This document shows positions 1 through 6,688 of a stretch of 12,298 nucleotides of DNA, piece after piece; the first letter of the stretch is position 1; every line of letters begins with the position of its first letter. The translations under genes and the position numbers were made by a program. The DNA comes from JAUXFS01 sp050329575 (GTDB taxonomy: Bacteria > Pseudomonadota > Alphaproteobacteria > Rhodospirillales > Defluviicoccaceae): assembly GCA_050329575.1 (NCBI GenBank), contig JBHJOP010000024.1, positions 1 to 12,298 on the forward strand. The letters run 5' to 3'. Below the pieces are notes generated by a model that was given only the letters and a program-made list of their open reading frames with translations, was not told the origin of the DNA and did not search any database.

Positions 1-159
1 GAGAAGGTCACCGATGTCGTTCAGGTCGGCGACTCGGTCAAGGTGAAGCTGATCGGCATCGACGAACGTGGCAAGGTCAAGCTGTCGATGCGGGCGGTGG
101 ATCAACAGACCGGGGAGGACCTCTCCGAGCACGCGAATCGCAGCAAGGCAGCCGACTGA
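1..159 (+). CDS. pnp: Polynucleotide phosphorylase, C-terminal end (partial)
   Basis: Frame 1 is open from the first base to a TGA at 157-159 and encodes the last 52 residues of a protein whose start lies outside the window. The peptide has the end of an S1 RNA-binding domain (VGDSVKVKLIGIDERGKVKLS, with the typical 'V-x-V-K-x-x-x-I-D-x-x-G-K-x-x-L-S' strand pattern) followed by a short polar tail. This matches the C-terminus of bacterial PNPase, a phosphorolytic 3'-5' exoribonuclease and component of RNA-decay complexes. Other S1-domain proteins could end similarly, but the 'RGKVKLSMRAVDQQTGEDL' tail is typical of alphaproteobacterial PNPase. Catalytic domains are not in the window. Confidence 0.85.
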   Translation, partial: EKVTDVVQVGDSVKVKLIGIDERGKVKLSMRAVDQQTGEDLSEHANRSKAAD

Positions 160-343
160 CGATGGGGATCGAACGGCCGCACCGACCACAATCGCCCTCC
201 GGCCGGGTCGGCGGGACGCGCGGCAGTCGTTTTCTTGCCATCGCTTCATATATAGTCACAAGAGCAGGTGTAGCGCGCGCGACCGCCGAGCCGCGGGGGA
301 GACATCGTCGCCCCACGATCGGCGCCGGCGGCGGGATGGGTCG

Positions 344-1741
344 ATGAAGTCTCTCCGATCTCTTGTCATCTCAGGCCGGGAACTGTTGCCGATCGTCGAA
401 GGCGGCAAGGGCGTTTCGGTCTCCAACGGACTGAGCGCCGGGGCGTTCGCGGCCGCCGGCTGCGTCGGCACGTTCTCGGGGGTCAACGCCGATTTCTTCG
501 ACGAGCAGGGACGGGTGGTGCCGCAGGTCTATCGTGGCAAGACCCGTCGCGAGCGCTATGAGGAACTGATCGCCTACGGCATTCAGGGCGGCATCGCCCA
601 GGCCAAGATGGCCTACGAAACGTCCTGCGGGCGCGGCCGGCTGCACATGAACGTGCTGTGGGAGGCGGCGGCCACGCCGCGGATTCTCCACGGTGTGCTG
701 GAGGGGGCCAAGGGCCTGATCCACGGCATCACCTGCGGTGCGGGAATGCCCTACCGGCTGGCCGAGATCGCCGTCCAGTACGGCGTCTTCTGCTATCCGA
801 TCGTCTCGTCGGCGCGGGCCTTCCGGGCCCTCTGGCGGCGGGCCTACCACAAGTACCGGGAGCTGCTGGGCGGCGTCGTCTACGAGGATCCGTGGCTGGC
901 CGGCGGCCACAACGGGCTCAGCAATTCCGAGGATCCGGCGGCTCCCGAGAACCCTTACCCGCGGGTTCGCGAGTTGCGCCAGGAGATGAGCACCTACGGC
1001 CTGACGCAGACGCCGATCTTCATGGCCGGCGGCGTCTGGTATCTGCGGGACTGGGCCGACTGGATCGACAGCGACGAACTGGGGCCGATCGCCTTTCAGT
1101 TCGGGACGCGGCCGGTGGTGACGCGGGAGAGCCCGGTATCGGAGGCCTGGAAGCGGAAGCTGCTGACGCTGAAGGCGGGTGACGTCCTTCTCCACCGCTT
1201 CAGCCCGACCGGGTTCTACTCGTCGGCGGTGCGCAACGGCTTTCTGGACGAATTGGTCGAACGCAACGAACGTCAGGTCGCCTACACCCGGACTCCGGTC
1301 GGGGAGCATACGGCGCCACTCGCCGTCGGGGCGCGCGGCCGGCAGGTCTATCTGACGCCTCCAGACAAGCAGCGGGCCGAAGGCTGGATCGCCGCCGGGT
1401 TCAGCGAGGCCCTGAAGACACCGGATTCGACGCTGGTCTTCGTCACCCCCGAGAAATCGACGGAGATCAGAATCGATCAGCAATCGTGCATGGGGTGTCT
1501 GAGCGCCTGCCGGTTCAGCAACTGGGCCGAGAACGAAGCCGGCACCACCGGCCGCCTGGCCGATCCCCGCTCGTTCTGCATCCAGAAGACGCTGCAGGAC
1601 ATCGCCCACGACGGCGACGTCGAGCACAACCTGCTGTTCGCCGGCCACAACGCCTTCAAGTTCTCGGAAGACCCGTTCTACAGCAACGGCTTCATTCCGA
1701 CCGTCCGCCAGCTGGTCGATCGCATCCTGACCGGCGACTGA
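344..1741 (+). CDS. Nitronate monooxygenase-like flavin oxidoreductase with C-terminal Cys cluster
   Basis: Encodes 465 aa if started at ATG 344. The frame is open further upstream, but that extension is low-complexity Arg/Pro sequence with no family resemblance, so I place the start at MKSLRSLVISGRELLP. The protein has the 2-nitropropane dioxygenase / nitronate monooxygenase TIM-barrel layout: an N-terminal 'GGKGVSVSNGLSAGAFAAAG' segment (about 20-39), GGH at 187-189 (the position expected of the catalytic His in class I enzymes), AGGVW at 228-232 and FQFGTRPV at 251-258 for FMN phosphate binding. Family members use FMN and O2 to oxidise alkyl nitronates, but many homologues have unknown substrates. 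After the barrel a C-terminal extension carries C382-x2-C385-x3-C389 and C412, which could bind an Fe-S cluster or zinc; this is not in the classical enzyme. It lies downstream of pnp across a 184-nt gap containing a TATATA-rich patch (249-254). Family assignment is firm; substrate is unknown. Confidence 0.82.
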   Translation: MKSLRSLVISGRELLPIVEGGKGVSVSNGLSAGAFAAAGCVGTFSGVNADFFDEQGRVVPQVYRGKTRRERYEELIAYGIQGGIAQAKMAYETSCGRGRLHMNVLWEAAATPRILHGVLEGAKGLIHGITCGAGMPYRLAEIAVQYGVFCYPIVSSARAFRALWRRAYHKYRELLGGVVYEDPWLAGGHNGLSNSEDPAAPENPYPRVRELRQEMSTYGLTQTPIFMAGGVWYLRDWADWIDSDELGPIAFQFGTRPVVTRESPVSEAWKRKLLTLKAGDVLLHRFSPTGFYSSAVRNGFLDELVERNERQVAYTRTPVGEHTAPLAVGARGRQVYLTPPDKQRAEGWIAAGFSEALKTPDSTLVFVTPEKSTEIRIDQQSCMGCLSACRFSNWAENEAGTTGRLADPRSFCIQKTLQDIAHDGDVEHNLLFAGHNAFKFSEDPFYSNGFIPTVRQLVDRILTGD

Positions 1742-1832
1742 ACCCTTGCGGGGACCGATTGCCGCGACGGGTCACGGAAGATCCGAGTTGCAAAATCGGC
1801 TGCGGGGAGTATCAACGACGACAATCGCCCGG

Positions 1833-1861
1833 TTGTCGGCCGGTCCATCGGACCTTATATA
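1833..1861 (+). promoter_or_regulatory. Sigma-70-like promoter of the irr-like gene
   Basis: TTGTCG (1833-1838), a 17-nt spacer and TATATA (1856-1861). The expected transcription start, 6-8 nt after the -10, falls on or next to the ATG at 1868, so transcription from here would give a leaderless message. This is inferred from sequence match only. Confidence 0.5.
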
Positions 1862-1867
1862 CGGGAC

Positions 1868-2290
1868 ATGACGACGATGCGCCCTTTCAGCCGTGTTCTG
1901 GATCGCCTGCGCGCCGCGGGGTTGCGCCCCACCCGCCAGCGCCTCGCGCTCGCGCGCCTGCTGTTCGAAAACGGCGACCGGCACGTCACCGCCGAGAAGC
2001 TGCACGAGGAGGCGCTGTCGGCCGACGTCCGGGTGTCGCTGGCGACCGTCTACAACACCCTCCATCAGTTCACCGCCGCCCATCTGCTGCGGGAGATCGT
2101 GGTCGACGGGACCCGCTCCTACTTCGACACCAACACCGCCGATCACCACCACTTCTACTTCGAAGGCAGCGGTCGGCTGGAAGACATTCCGGCCGGTCGG
2201 GTGGTGGTGTCCGAACTGCCGCCGCCGCCGTCCGGGACCACCGTGTCGCGCGTCGACGTCATCGTCCGCATCGGCCCTTCGCCGCAATAA
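1868..2290 (+). CDS. irr: Fur-family iron response regulator, Irr type
   Basis: Encodes 140 aa. The N-terminal winged-helix domain contains 'LRAAGLRPTRQRLALARLLF' (14-33) and the recognition helix VSLATVYNTLHQF (56-68), both standard for Fur proteins. The C-terminal half is short and lacks the CxxC zinc-binding motifs of canonical Fur/PerR. It has the Irr hallmark His triplet, ADHHHFYFEGSGRLEDIP (91-108, H93-H95), implicated in heme or metal sensing in rhizobial Irr. In Alphaproteobacteria Irr accumulates under iron or heme limitation and binds ICE sites to repress iron-consuming genes or activate uptake genes. The Cys-containing heme regulatory motif of Bradyrhizobium Irr is absent, as in many other Irr proteins. 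ATG 1868 is the chosen start; ATG 1877 is an alternative. No Shine-Dalgarno precedes 1868. It is adjacent to and co-oriented with rubrerythrin, whose upstream region has an ICE-like half site. A PerR-like peroxide role is a weaker alternative. Confidence 0.88.
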   Translation: MTTMRPFSRVLDRLRAAGLRPTRQRLALARLLFENGDRHVTAEKLHEEALSADVRVSLATVYNTLHQFTAAHLLREIVVDGTRSYFDTNTADHHHFYFEGSGRLEDIPAGRVVVSELPPPPSGTTVSRVDVIVRIGPSPQ

Positions 2291-2296
2291 CGTAAA

Positions 2297-2309
2297 TCAT
2301 TTTCAATGA
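2297..2309. promoter_or_regulatory. Small perfect palindrome downstream of irr (TCATT-TTC-AATGA)
   Basis: Seven bases after the irr stop is a perfect inverted repeat of 5 bp with a 3-bp centre, in an AT-rich stretch within G+C-rich surroundings. It resembles a Fur-family operator half (TCATT/AATGA) or an AT-rich regulator site for the rubrerythrin promoter. It lies about 40 bp upstream of the -35 candidate. Function is inferred from position only. Confidence 0.3.
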
Positions 2310-2321
2310 GCTTTTGGTCTG

Positions 2322-2338
2322 TTTAGAACAGATACAAA
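2322..2338. promoter_or_regulatory. ICE-like candidate Irr-binding site upstream of rubrerythrin
   Basis: The sequence is TTTAGAACAGATACAAA. As I recall it, the rhizobial iron control element consensus is TTTAGAA-N3-TTCTAAA. The left half here matches fully and the right half matches 4 of 7 positions. The site ends 6 bp before a TTGACA -35 hexamer, a position suited to transcriptional control of rubrerythrin by the adjacent Irr-like regulator. No binding evidence exists in the sequence itself. Confidence 0.4.
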
Positions 2339-2344
2339 AACTCC

Positions 2345-2350
2345 TTGACA
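2345..2350 (+). promoter_or_regulatory. Consensus -35 hexamer (TTGACA) of the rubrerythrin promoter
   Basis: A perfect TTGACA lies 98 nt upstream of the rubrerythrin ATG. No convincing -10 is visible at 16-18 nt spacing (the region reads CACCTTCGTTACAG), so the exact start of transcription is uncertain. The ICE-like site sits immediately upstream. Confidence 0.4.
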
Positions 2351-2447
2351 TCCCGGCGACCGGCCGCCACCTTCGTTACAGCGCGCAGCGGAAGGTCCCG
2401 TCCCGGGGGCCGCTGCACCCCGATTGATCATTGAGAGGGTGAGAGAC

Positions 2448-2867
2448 ATGGCTGCACTGAAAGGGTCGAAGACGGAGGAGAATCTGAAGGCCGCGTTCGC
2501 GGGCGAGTCCCAAGCCAACCGACGGTATCTGTACTTCGCGCAGAAGGCGGACGTCGAGGGCTACAACGACGTGTCCGCCGTGTTCCGCTCGACCGCCGAG
2601 GGCGAGACCGGGCATGCCCACGGGCATCTCGAGTATCTCGAGAAAGTCGGCGATCCGGCGACCGGACTGCCGATCGGCGGCACCGCCGACAACCTCAAGG
2701 CGGCAATCGCCGGCGAGACCCACGAGTACACCGACATGTACCCGGGCATGGCCAAGACCGCCCGCCAGGAGGGTTTCGAGGAAATCGCCGACTGGTTCGA
2801 GACGCTGGCCAAGGCCGAGCGGTCGCACGCGGGTCGGTTCCAGAAGGCTCTCGACACCATGGGCTGA
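2448..2867 (+). CDS. Rubrerythrin (single diiron domain)
   Basis: Encodes 139 aa from ATG 2448, which is preceded by GAGAGGGTGAGAGAC containing a purine-rich ribosome binding site; an in-frame TTG at 2424 is less likely. It is a ferritin-like four-helix bundle with duplicated diiron motifs: E20 in FAGESQANRRY, E53-x2-H56 in EGETGHAHGH, E90-x2-E93 in AGETHEY, and E124-x2-H127 in AERSHAGRF. It stops after the diiron domain and has no C-terminal rubredoxin Cys4 domain, so it is the short ('erythrin-like') form. Rubrerythrins reduce H2O2 in the cytoplasm using electrons from a redox partner; with no rubredoxin domain, another donor is needed, possibly the Fe-S protein encoded next. Placement between an Irr-like regulator and an Fe-S protein suggests a role in peroxide or iron stress. 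Confidence 0.92.
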   Translation: MAALKGSKTEENLKAAFAGESQANRRYLYFAQKADVEGYNDVSAVFRSTAEGETGHAHGHLEYLEKVGDPATGLPIGGTADNLKAAIAGETHEYTDMYPGMAKTARQEGFEEIADWFETLAKAERSHAGRFQKALDTMG

Positions 2868-2877
2868 CGGGAGCTCT

Positions 2878-2891
2878 CGACCGAACGGTCG
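2878..2891 (+). terminator. Hairpin between rubrerythrin and the Fe-S gene (CGACC-GAAC-GGTCG)
   Basis: A 5-bp GC-rich stem with a 4-nt loop starts 10 nt after the rubrerythrin stop, with no U tract after it. It may stabilise the rubrerythrin mRNA 3' end or attenuate read-through into the Fe-S/DUF3501 pair. The 150-nt spacer otherwise shows no gene. Weak evidence. Confidence 0.3.
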
Positions 2892-3017
2892 GAGGGCGAG
2901 AGGGGTCGGTCGGCGATCCCTTTCCCCTCCGTCGCCGTCGAAACCACCCTCGGGCTCCGCGATCGCGGCGACCCGTTACCAACGGACACGCCGGCCGGTC
3001 GCCGGCGGGGGGAAGGA

Positions 3018-4355
3018 ATGCGCGAAGGCAGTCTCGAAGCGCCGATCCGTCGGCCGATCCGGTGGCGCGACGAGGAGTTCTACGACCCCGAAAAGCTGGA
3101 CGCCGAGCTCAGGCGGGTGTTCGACATCTGCCACGGCTGCCGCCGGTGCTTCAACCTGTGTGACAGTTTCCCGCGGCTGTTCGACCTCGTCGACGAATCG
3201 ACGACGGGGGAGCTGGATGCCGTCGCCAGCGTCGATTTCAAGAAGGTGGTCGACGCCTGCACGCTGTGCGACATGTGCTTCATGACCAAGTGTCCGTACG
3301 TGCCGCCGCACGAGTTCGACCTCGATTTCCCGCACCTGATGGTGCGGTACCGGGCGGTCGAGCGCCGGCAGGGAAAGGTTCCGTTCGCCGTCCGTCAGCT
3401 GACGGAAACCGACCGCAACGGCAAGCTCGCCGCACCGCTGGCTCCGATCGCCAACTGGGCGACCCGCTGCGGCAACACGCTGACCCGGCCGCTGCTCGAG
3501 AACGTCGCCGGGGTGCATCGCGATGCCCACCTGCCCGCCTATCACGGCGCGACGTTCGAGCGACGGGCGCGCCGCGAGCCTCCCGCGGTCGACCGCACGG
3601 CGCCGGCGTTCGGGCGCAAGGCGGTGATCTACGCCACCTGCTTCATCAACTACAACAATCCCGACATCGGCACCGCGGCGCGGGCGGTGCTGGCGCGCAA
3701 CGGCGTCGAGACCGAGGTGGTCTATCCGTCCTGCTGCGGGATGCCGCAACTCGAGCACGGCGATCTCGCCCGCGTCGCCGGCAACGCGCGCAAGGTGGCC
3801 GCTGCGCTGCGGCCGTGGATCGACAAGGGCTACGACGTGGTGTCGCTGGTGCCGTCGTGCAGCCTGATGCTGAAGTTCGAATGGCCGCTGCTCGAGCCCG
3901 ACGACGAGAACGTCGAGGTGCTGAGTGGGGCGACGTTCGATGTCGCCGAGTTCGTCGTCGACATCGCCCGCAAGGAGGGACTGGCGGGCGGCCTGCAACC
4001 GTTGCCGGGCGGCATCACCGTGCATATCGCCTGCCACGCCCGGGCCCAGAACATGGGCCAGAAGGCGGCGGAACTGCTGCGGCTGCTGCCCGAAACCGAC
4101 GTCGCGGTGATCGAGCGCTGCTCCGGCCACGGCGGCTCGTGGGGCATCATGAAGGACAATTTCGAGGTGGCGATGAAGGTCGGTCGGCCGGTCGCCCGGC
4201 AAGCGGTGGAGAACGGCTCGGCGTTCGTGGTCTCCGAGTGCCCGCTGGCCCGCGACCACGTCATCCAGGGGATGGAGCGCCTCGACACCGGCGCACCGGC
4301 GGTCGAACACGTGCAGCATCCGATCCAACTGATCGCCCGCGGCTACGGCCTGTGA
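3018..4355 (+). CDS. GlpC/HdrD-like Fe-S protein: two [4Fe-4S] motifs plus two CCG domains
   Basis: Encodes 445 aa from ATG 3018, preceded by GGGGGGAAGGA. The N-terminal half carries two ferredoxin-type clusters: C38-x2-C41-x2-C44-x3-C48 (CHGCRRCFNLC) and C81-x2-C84-x2-C87-x4-C92 (CTLCDMCFMTKC). The C-terminal half has two cysteine-rich (CCG) domains: the first with C208, C239-C240-G and C281; the second with C339-H, C368-S-G and C408-P. This is the layout of GlpC and heterodisulfide-reductase subunit D-like proteins, which pass electrons between a flavoprotein dehydrogenase and a membrane or soluble acceptor. In the second CCG motif the second Cys is replaced by Ser (CSGHGG), so that cluster may be altered. 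There is no signal peptide or transmembrane helix, so it is likely cytoplasmic. It is followed 26 nt later by DUF3501, a pairing I recall as recurrent near rubrerythrins. A role as electron donor to rubrerythrin is inference. Confidence 0.85.
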   Translation: MREGSLEAPIRRPIRWRDEEFYDPEKLDAELRRVFDICHGCRRCFNLCDSFPRLFDLVDESTTGELDAVASVDFKKVVDACTLCDMCFMTKCPYVPPHEFDLDFPHLMVRYRAVERRQGKVPFAVRQLTETDRNGKLAAPLAPIANWATRCGNTLTRPLLENVAGVHRDAHLPAYHGATFERRARREPPAVDRTAPAFGRKAVIYATCFINYNNPDIGTAARAVLARNGVETEVVYPSCCGMPQLEHGDLARVAGNARKVAAALRPWIDKGYDVVSLVPSCSLMLKFEWPLLEPDDENVEVLSGATFDVAEFVVDIARKEGLAGGLQPLPGGITVHIACHARAQNMGQKAAELLRLLPETDVAVIERCSGHGGSWGIMKDNFEVAMKVGRPVARQAVENGSAFVVSECPLARDHVIQGMERLDTGAPAVEHVQHPIQLIARGYGL

Positions 4356-4381
4356 GGGCGGCGACGGGGAGACCGCTCATC

Positions 4382-4969
4382 GTGAGCAAGCGAACCATCA
4401 CCCGCGAAGACATCCTCGATCTCGACGCCTACGAACGGGTGCGCGACGAGCGGCGCCGGCAGGTGACGACGCTGAAACGCGACCGGCGGGTGGCGGTCGG
4501 ACCGGACGCCACCTTCTACTTCGAGAACTATGACACCATGTGGCACCAGATCCACGAGATGCTGCGGATCGAGAAGGGCGGCGAGGCGCAGATCGAGGAC
4601 GAGATCGGCGCCTACGCGCCGCTGGTGCCCAAGGGTCGCGAACTGGTCGCCACCCTGATGATCGAGATCGACGATCCGGTCCGCCGCGCCCGGACACTGT
4701 CCGCACTGGGCGGCGTCGAGAACGAGGTCACCCTCGCCGTCGGCGGCGAGACCATCGTCGCGGTGCCGGAGGGCGATGTCGAGCGCACCACCGCGGCCGG
4801 CAAGACGTCGTCGATCCACTTTCTCCGCTTCCCGTTCACGGCGGCGCAGATCGCGGCGTTCCGCCGCGCAGGGACGCGGGTCGTGCTCGCCGTCGCCCAC
4901 CCGGCCTACGACCACGCCGCCGCGCTGCCGGAACCGGTGCGCGCCGCCCTCGCCGCCGACTTCGACTGA
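4382..4969 (+). CDS. DUF3501 family protein
   Basis: Encodes 195 aa from GTG 4382 (MSKRTITREDILDLDAYERVR). A GTG at 4352, overlapping the upstream stop as GTGA, is in frame and would add 10 residues, but the family normally begins near the 'ITREDIL' motif. Recognisable features are the N-terminal ITREDILDLDAYERVRDERR (6-25), the FYFENYDTMWHQIHEMLRIEK segment (45-65, with E48, H55 and H58 as possible metal ligands) and the later VENEVTLAVGGE and FLRFPFTAAQIAAF strands. The biochemical function is unknown. Tight linkage to the two-cluster Fe-S protein upstream, probably the same operon, suggests they act together. It ends 11 bp from the convergent SH3 gene. Confidence 0.8.
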   Translation: MSKRTITREDILDLDAYERVRDERRRQVTTLKRDRRVAVGPDATFYFENYDTMWHQIHEMLRIEKGGEAQIEDEIGAYAPLVPKGRELVATLMIEIDDPVRRARTLSALGGVENEVTLAVGGETIVAVPEGDVERTTAAGKTSSIHFLRFPFTAAQIAAFRRAGTRVVLAVAHPAYDHAAALPEPVRAALAADFD

Positions 4970-4980
4970 CGCCGCCCGCA

Positions 4981-5502
4981 TCAGCGCACCACCTCGCCCT
5001 CGTAGACCCCCCACAGCGTGGTGCGATCGATCCAGCCACGCACCCCGCCGGCTTCGATCCGGCAGGCCGCGCTGCCGGCCGGACATTCCAGCAGCCGCCC
5101 GACTACCCCCGCCTCGACGCGGGCGAGGACCGGGCTCGCCGGGTCGTCGCGCTCCCGCAACACCCGTCCCTCGCCGGTGATCACCACCGAGCGCTGGCCG
5201 CTCAGCATGCCCGCATGCATCCAGCCGTCGATGCCCTGCCAGTCGCGGACCCGCCGCCAGGTATCGAACTCGGCGATGATCTCCAGCGGCAGGCCGGGCC
5301 GCCGGTAGACCCATTCGACCGGATAGCGAGTGCCGGGTCCGGTGCGCAGGTTGGCCTCGCCGGCGCGCACGGTCACGAAACGCGGCAACGGCAGACCACC
5401 CTCGCTCGCCACCGCCGGTGCCGGCCCGAAGCCGAACCCGAGCCCGAGGCCGAGCAGCAGGGCGGCGAGCGGCGACCGGGTGGGCGGGCGGCGGAGGGGC
5501 AT
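4981..5502 (-). CDS. Secreted bacterial SH3-domain protein
   Basis: Encodes 173 aa. An N-terminal signal peptide is clear: Arg-rich start (MPLRRPPTR), hydrophobic core LAALLLGLGLGFGFG and a cleavage region near PAPAVASEG (28-35). The mature part has two bacterial SH3-like repeats: about 42-100 (VTVRAGEANLRTGPGTRYP, then WRRVRDWQGIDGWMHAGML) and about 104-165 (RVLRERDDPASPVLARVEAG, then GGVRGWIDRTTLWGVY). The 'NLRTGPG' and 'GWI/GWM' motifs are typical. C140 and C147 could form a disulfide. Such proteins are periplasmic and often presumed to contact peptidoglycan; specific function is unknown. AGGAG sits 6 nt before the start. It is divergently transcribed from the 2-hydroxyacid dehydrogenase. 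Confidence 0.85.
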   Translation of the reverse strand: MPLRRPPTRSPLAALLLGLGLGFGFGPAPAVASEGGLPLPRFVTVRAGEANLRTGPGTRYPVEWVYRRPGLPLEIIAEFDTWRRVRDWQGIDGWMHAGMLSGQRSVVITGEGRVLRERDDPASPVLARVEAGVVGRLLECPAGSAACRIEAGGVRGWIDRTTLWGVYEGEVVR

Positions 5503-5540
5503 GGCGGCTCCTGCGGCGGTGGCGGACGACCCTGGGCGGG

Positions 5541-5571
5541 ATTATACCGGAGCGGCCGCGGCCGCGGTCAA
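5541..5571 (-). promoter_or_regulatory. Candidate promoter of the SH3 gene
   Basis: On the minus strand there is a perfect TATAAT (5546-5541) and TTGACC (5571-5566), 19 nt apart, which is slightly long. The predicted start would give a leader of about 30 nt before the ATG at 5502, containing the AGGAG ribosome binding site. Confidence 0.5.
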
Positions 5572-5587
5572 GCCGCGCCGCCGGCGC

Positions 5588-5616
5588 TGGACACGACGGC
5601 GTCCGCCTGCTATGGC
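5588..5616 (+). promoter_or_regulatory. Candidate promoter of the 2-hydroxyacid dehydrogenase gene
   Basis: TGGACA (5588-5593), a 17-nt spacer ending in TGC, and TATGGC (5611-5616). It would start transcription near 5622, giving a leader of about 29 nt. If used, the in-frame ATG at 5612 lies inside the -10 and cannot be the start, supporting ATG 5651. Confidence 0.35.
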
Positions 5617-5650
5617 CGCGACGGCGCCGCAACGGACCGGACGGAGACCG

Positions 5651-6643
5651 ATGGCGAAGAAGAAACCGCTGGTGGTGGTCACCCGCAAGCTGCCGGACGT
5701 GGTCGAGACTCGGATGATGGAGCTGTTCGACGTGCGGCTCAACCTCGACGATCGGCCGTTCGGCCGTGACCAGCTGATTGAGGCCGTGGCGACGGCCGAG
5801 GTGCTGGTCCCGACCGTCACCGACCGACTCGACGCCCGCATCCTCGGCGCCGCCGGCCCGCAGCTGAAGCTGATCGCCAACTACGGCACCGGAGTCGACC
5901 ACATCGACCTGAAGGCGGCGCAGACCCGCGGCATCACCGTCACCAACACCCCCGACGTGCTCACCGAAGACACCGCGGACATGACGATGGCGCTGATCCT
6001 GGCGGTGCCGCGGCGGCTGACCGAGGGCGAGCGGGTGCTGCGCGCCGGCAAGTGGGCCGGCTGGTCGCCGACCTGGATGCTCGGCCAGCGGGTGTCCGGC
6101 AAGCGCCTCGGCATTCTCGGCATGGGGCGAATCGGCCGCGCGGTCGCCCGCCGGGCGCGCGCCTTCGACATGTCGATCCACTACCACAACCGCCGCCGGG
6201 TGCATCCCGACATCGAGGCCGAGCTGGAAGCGACCTACCACGAGAGCCTCGATCAGATGCTGGCGCGGATGGACATCGTCACCGTCCACTGTCCGCACAC
6301 GCCGGCGACCTATCATCTGCTGTCGGCGCGCCGGCTGAAGCTCCTGCAACCGCACGCCTACGTGGTCAACACCGCCCGCGGCGAGATCATCGACGAGGCG
6401 GCGCTGGTGCGCATGCTGCGGGCGGGCGAGATCGCCGGTGCCGCGCTCGACGTCTTCGAGCACGAACCCGCGGTCAACCCGAAGCTGCTCGCCATGGACA
6501 ACGTGGTGTTGCTGCCGCACATGAGCTCGGCGACCTTCGAGGGCCGGATCGGCATGGGCGAGTCGGTGCTGATCAACATCAAGAGCTTCATCGACGCCCA
6601 CAGCCCCCCCAACCGGGTGCTGCCCGAGGACCTGGGGTTCTAG
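5651..6643 (+). CDS. D-2-hydroxyacid dehydrogenase, glyoxylate/hydroxypyruvate reductase type
   Basis: Encodes 330 aa from ATG 5651, preceded by GGAG at 5643-5646; the upstream open frame is unrelated intergenic sequence. Substrate-binding domain motifs include the conserved LIANYGTGVDHID (74-86). The Rossmann NAD(P)-binding motif is LGILGMGRIG (GxGxxG at 157-162). The three catalytic residues of the family are present: R243 in NTARGEIID, E272 in DVFEHEP and H290 in LLPHMSSAT. Length and motifs fit NAD(P)H-dependent reduction of glyoxylate or hydroxypyruvate to glycolate or D-glycerate in the cytoplasm. R180-R183 after the second Rossmann strand (HYHNRRRVH) would favour NADPH. Exact substrate cannot be fixed from sequence. 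Two hairpins immediately downstream likely end its transcript. Confidence 0.9.
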   Translation: MAKKKPLVVVTRKLPDVVETRMMELFDVRLNLDDRPFGRDQLIEAVATAEVLVPTVTDRLDARILGAAGPQLKLIANYGTGVDHIDLKAAQTRGITVTNTPDVLTEDTADMTMALILAVPRRLTEGERVLRAGKWAGWSPTWMLGQRVSGKRLGILGMGRIGRAVARRARAFDMSIHYHNRRRVHPDIEAELEATYHESLDQMLARMDIVTVHCPHTPATYHLLSARRLKLLQPHAYVVNTARGEIIDEAALVRMLRAGEIAGAALDVFEHEPAVNPKLLAMDNVVLLPHMSSATFEGRIGMGESVLINIKSFIDAHSPPNRVLPEDLGF

Positions 6644-6647
6644 CGAG

Positions 6648-6670
6648 CCCGGCGGCGCCGCGCCGCCGGG
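6648..6670 (+). terminator. Strong GC hairpin after the dehydrogenase gene
   Basis: A perfect inverted repeat, CCCGGCGGCG-CCG-CGCCGCCGGG, with a 10-bp stem and 3-nt loop begins 4 nt after the stop codon. It has no U tract, so it is either a hairpin that protects the mRNA end or part of a two-hairpin terminator with the one at 6689-6706. Confidence 0.6.
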
Positions 6671-6688
6671 AGGTTCCGCCGTCGCCCG

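Noticed and set aside
68..343. N-terminal extension of the nitronate monooxygenase frame
   Set aside because: It overlaps the end of pnp and gives an Arg/Ser/Pro-rich peptide with no family similarity; the domain starts naturally at ATG 344.
371..1648. 425-aa minus-strand frame opposite the flavin oxidoreductase
   Set aside because: Antisense shadow with Arg/Pro/Gln-rich composition.
3266..4381. Long upstream extension of the DUF3501 frame
   Set aside because: It lies entirely over the Fe-S protein gene in another frame and is Arg/Ala-rich shadow sequence; DUF3501 begins at 4382.
4343..6601. 752-aa open frame on the minus strand
   Set aside because: Antisense shadow of the dehydrogenase and DUF3501 genes in high-GC DNA; low-complexity Arg/His/Gly composition and no motifs. 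The SH3 gene in this interval is in a different frame.
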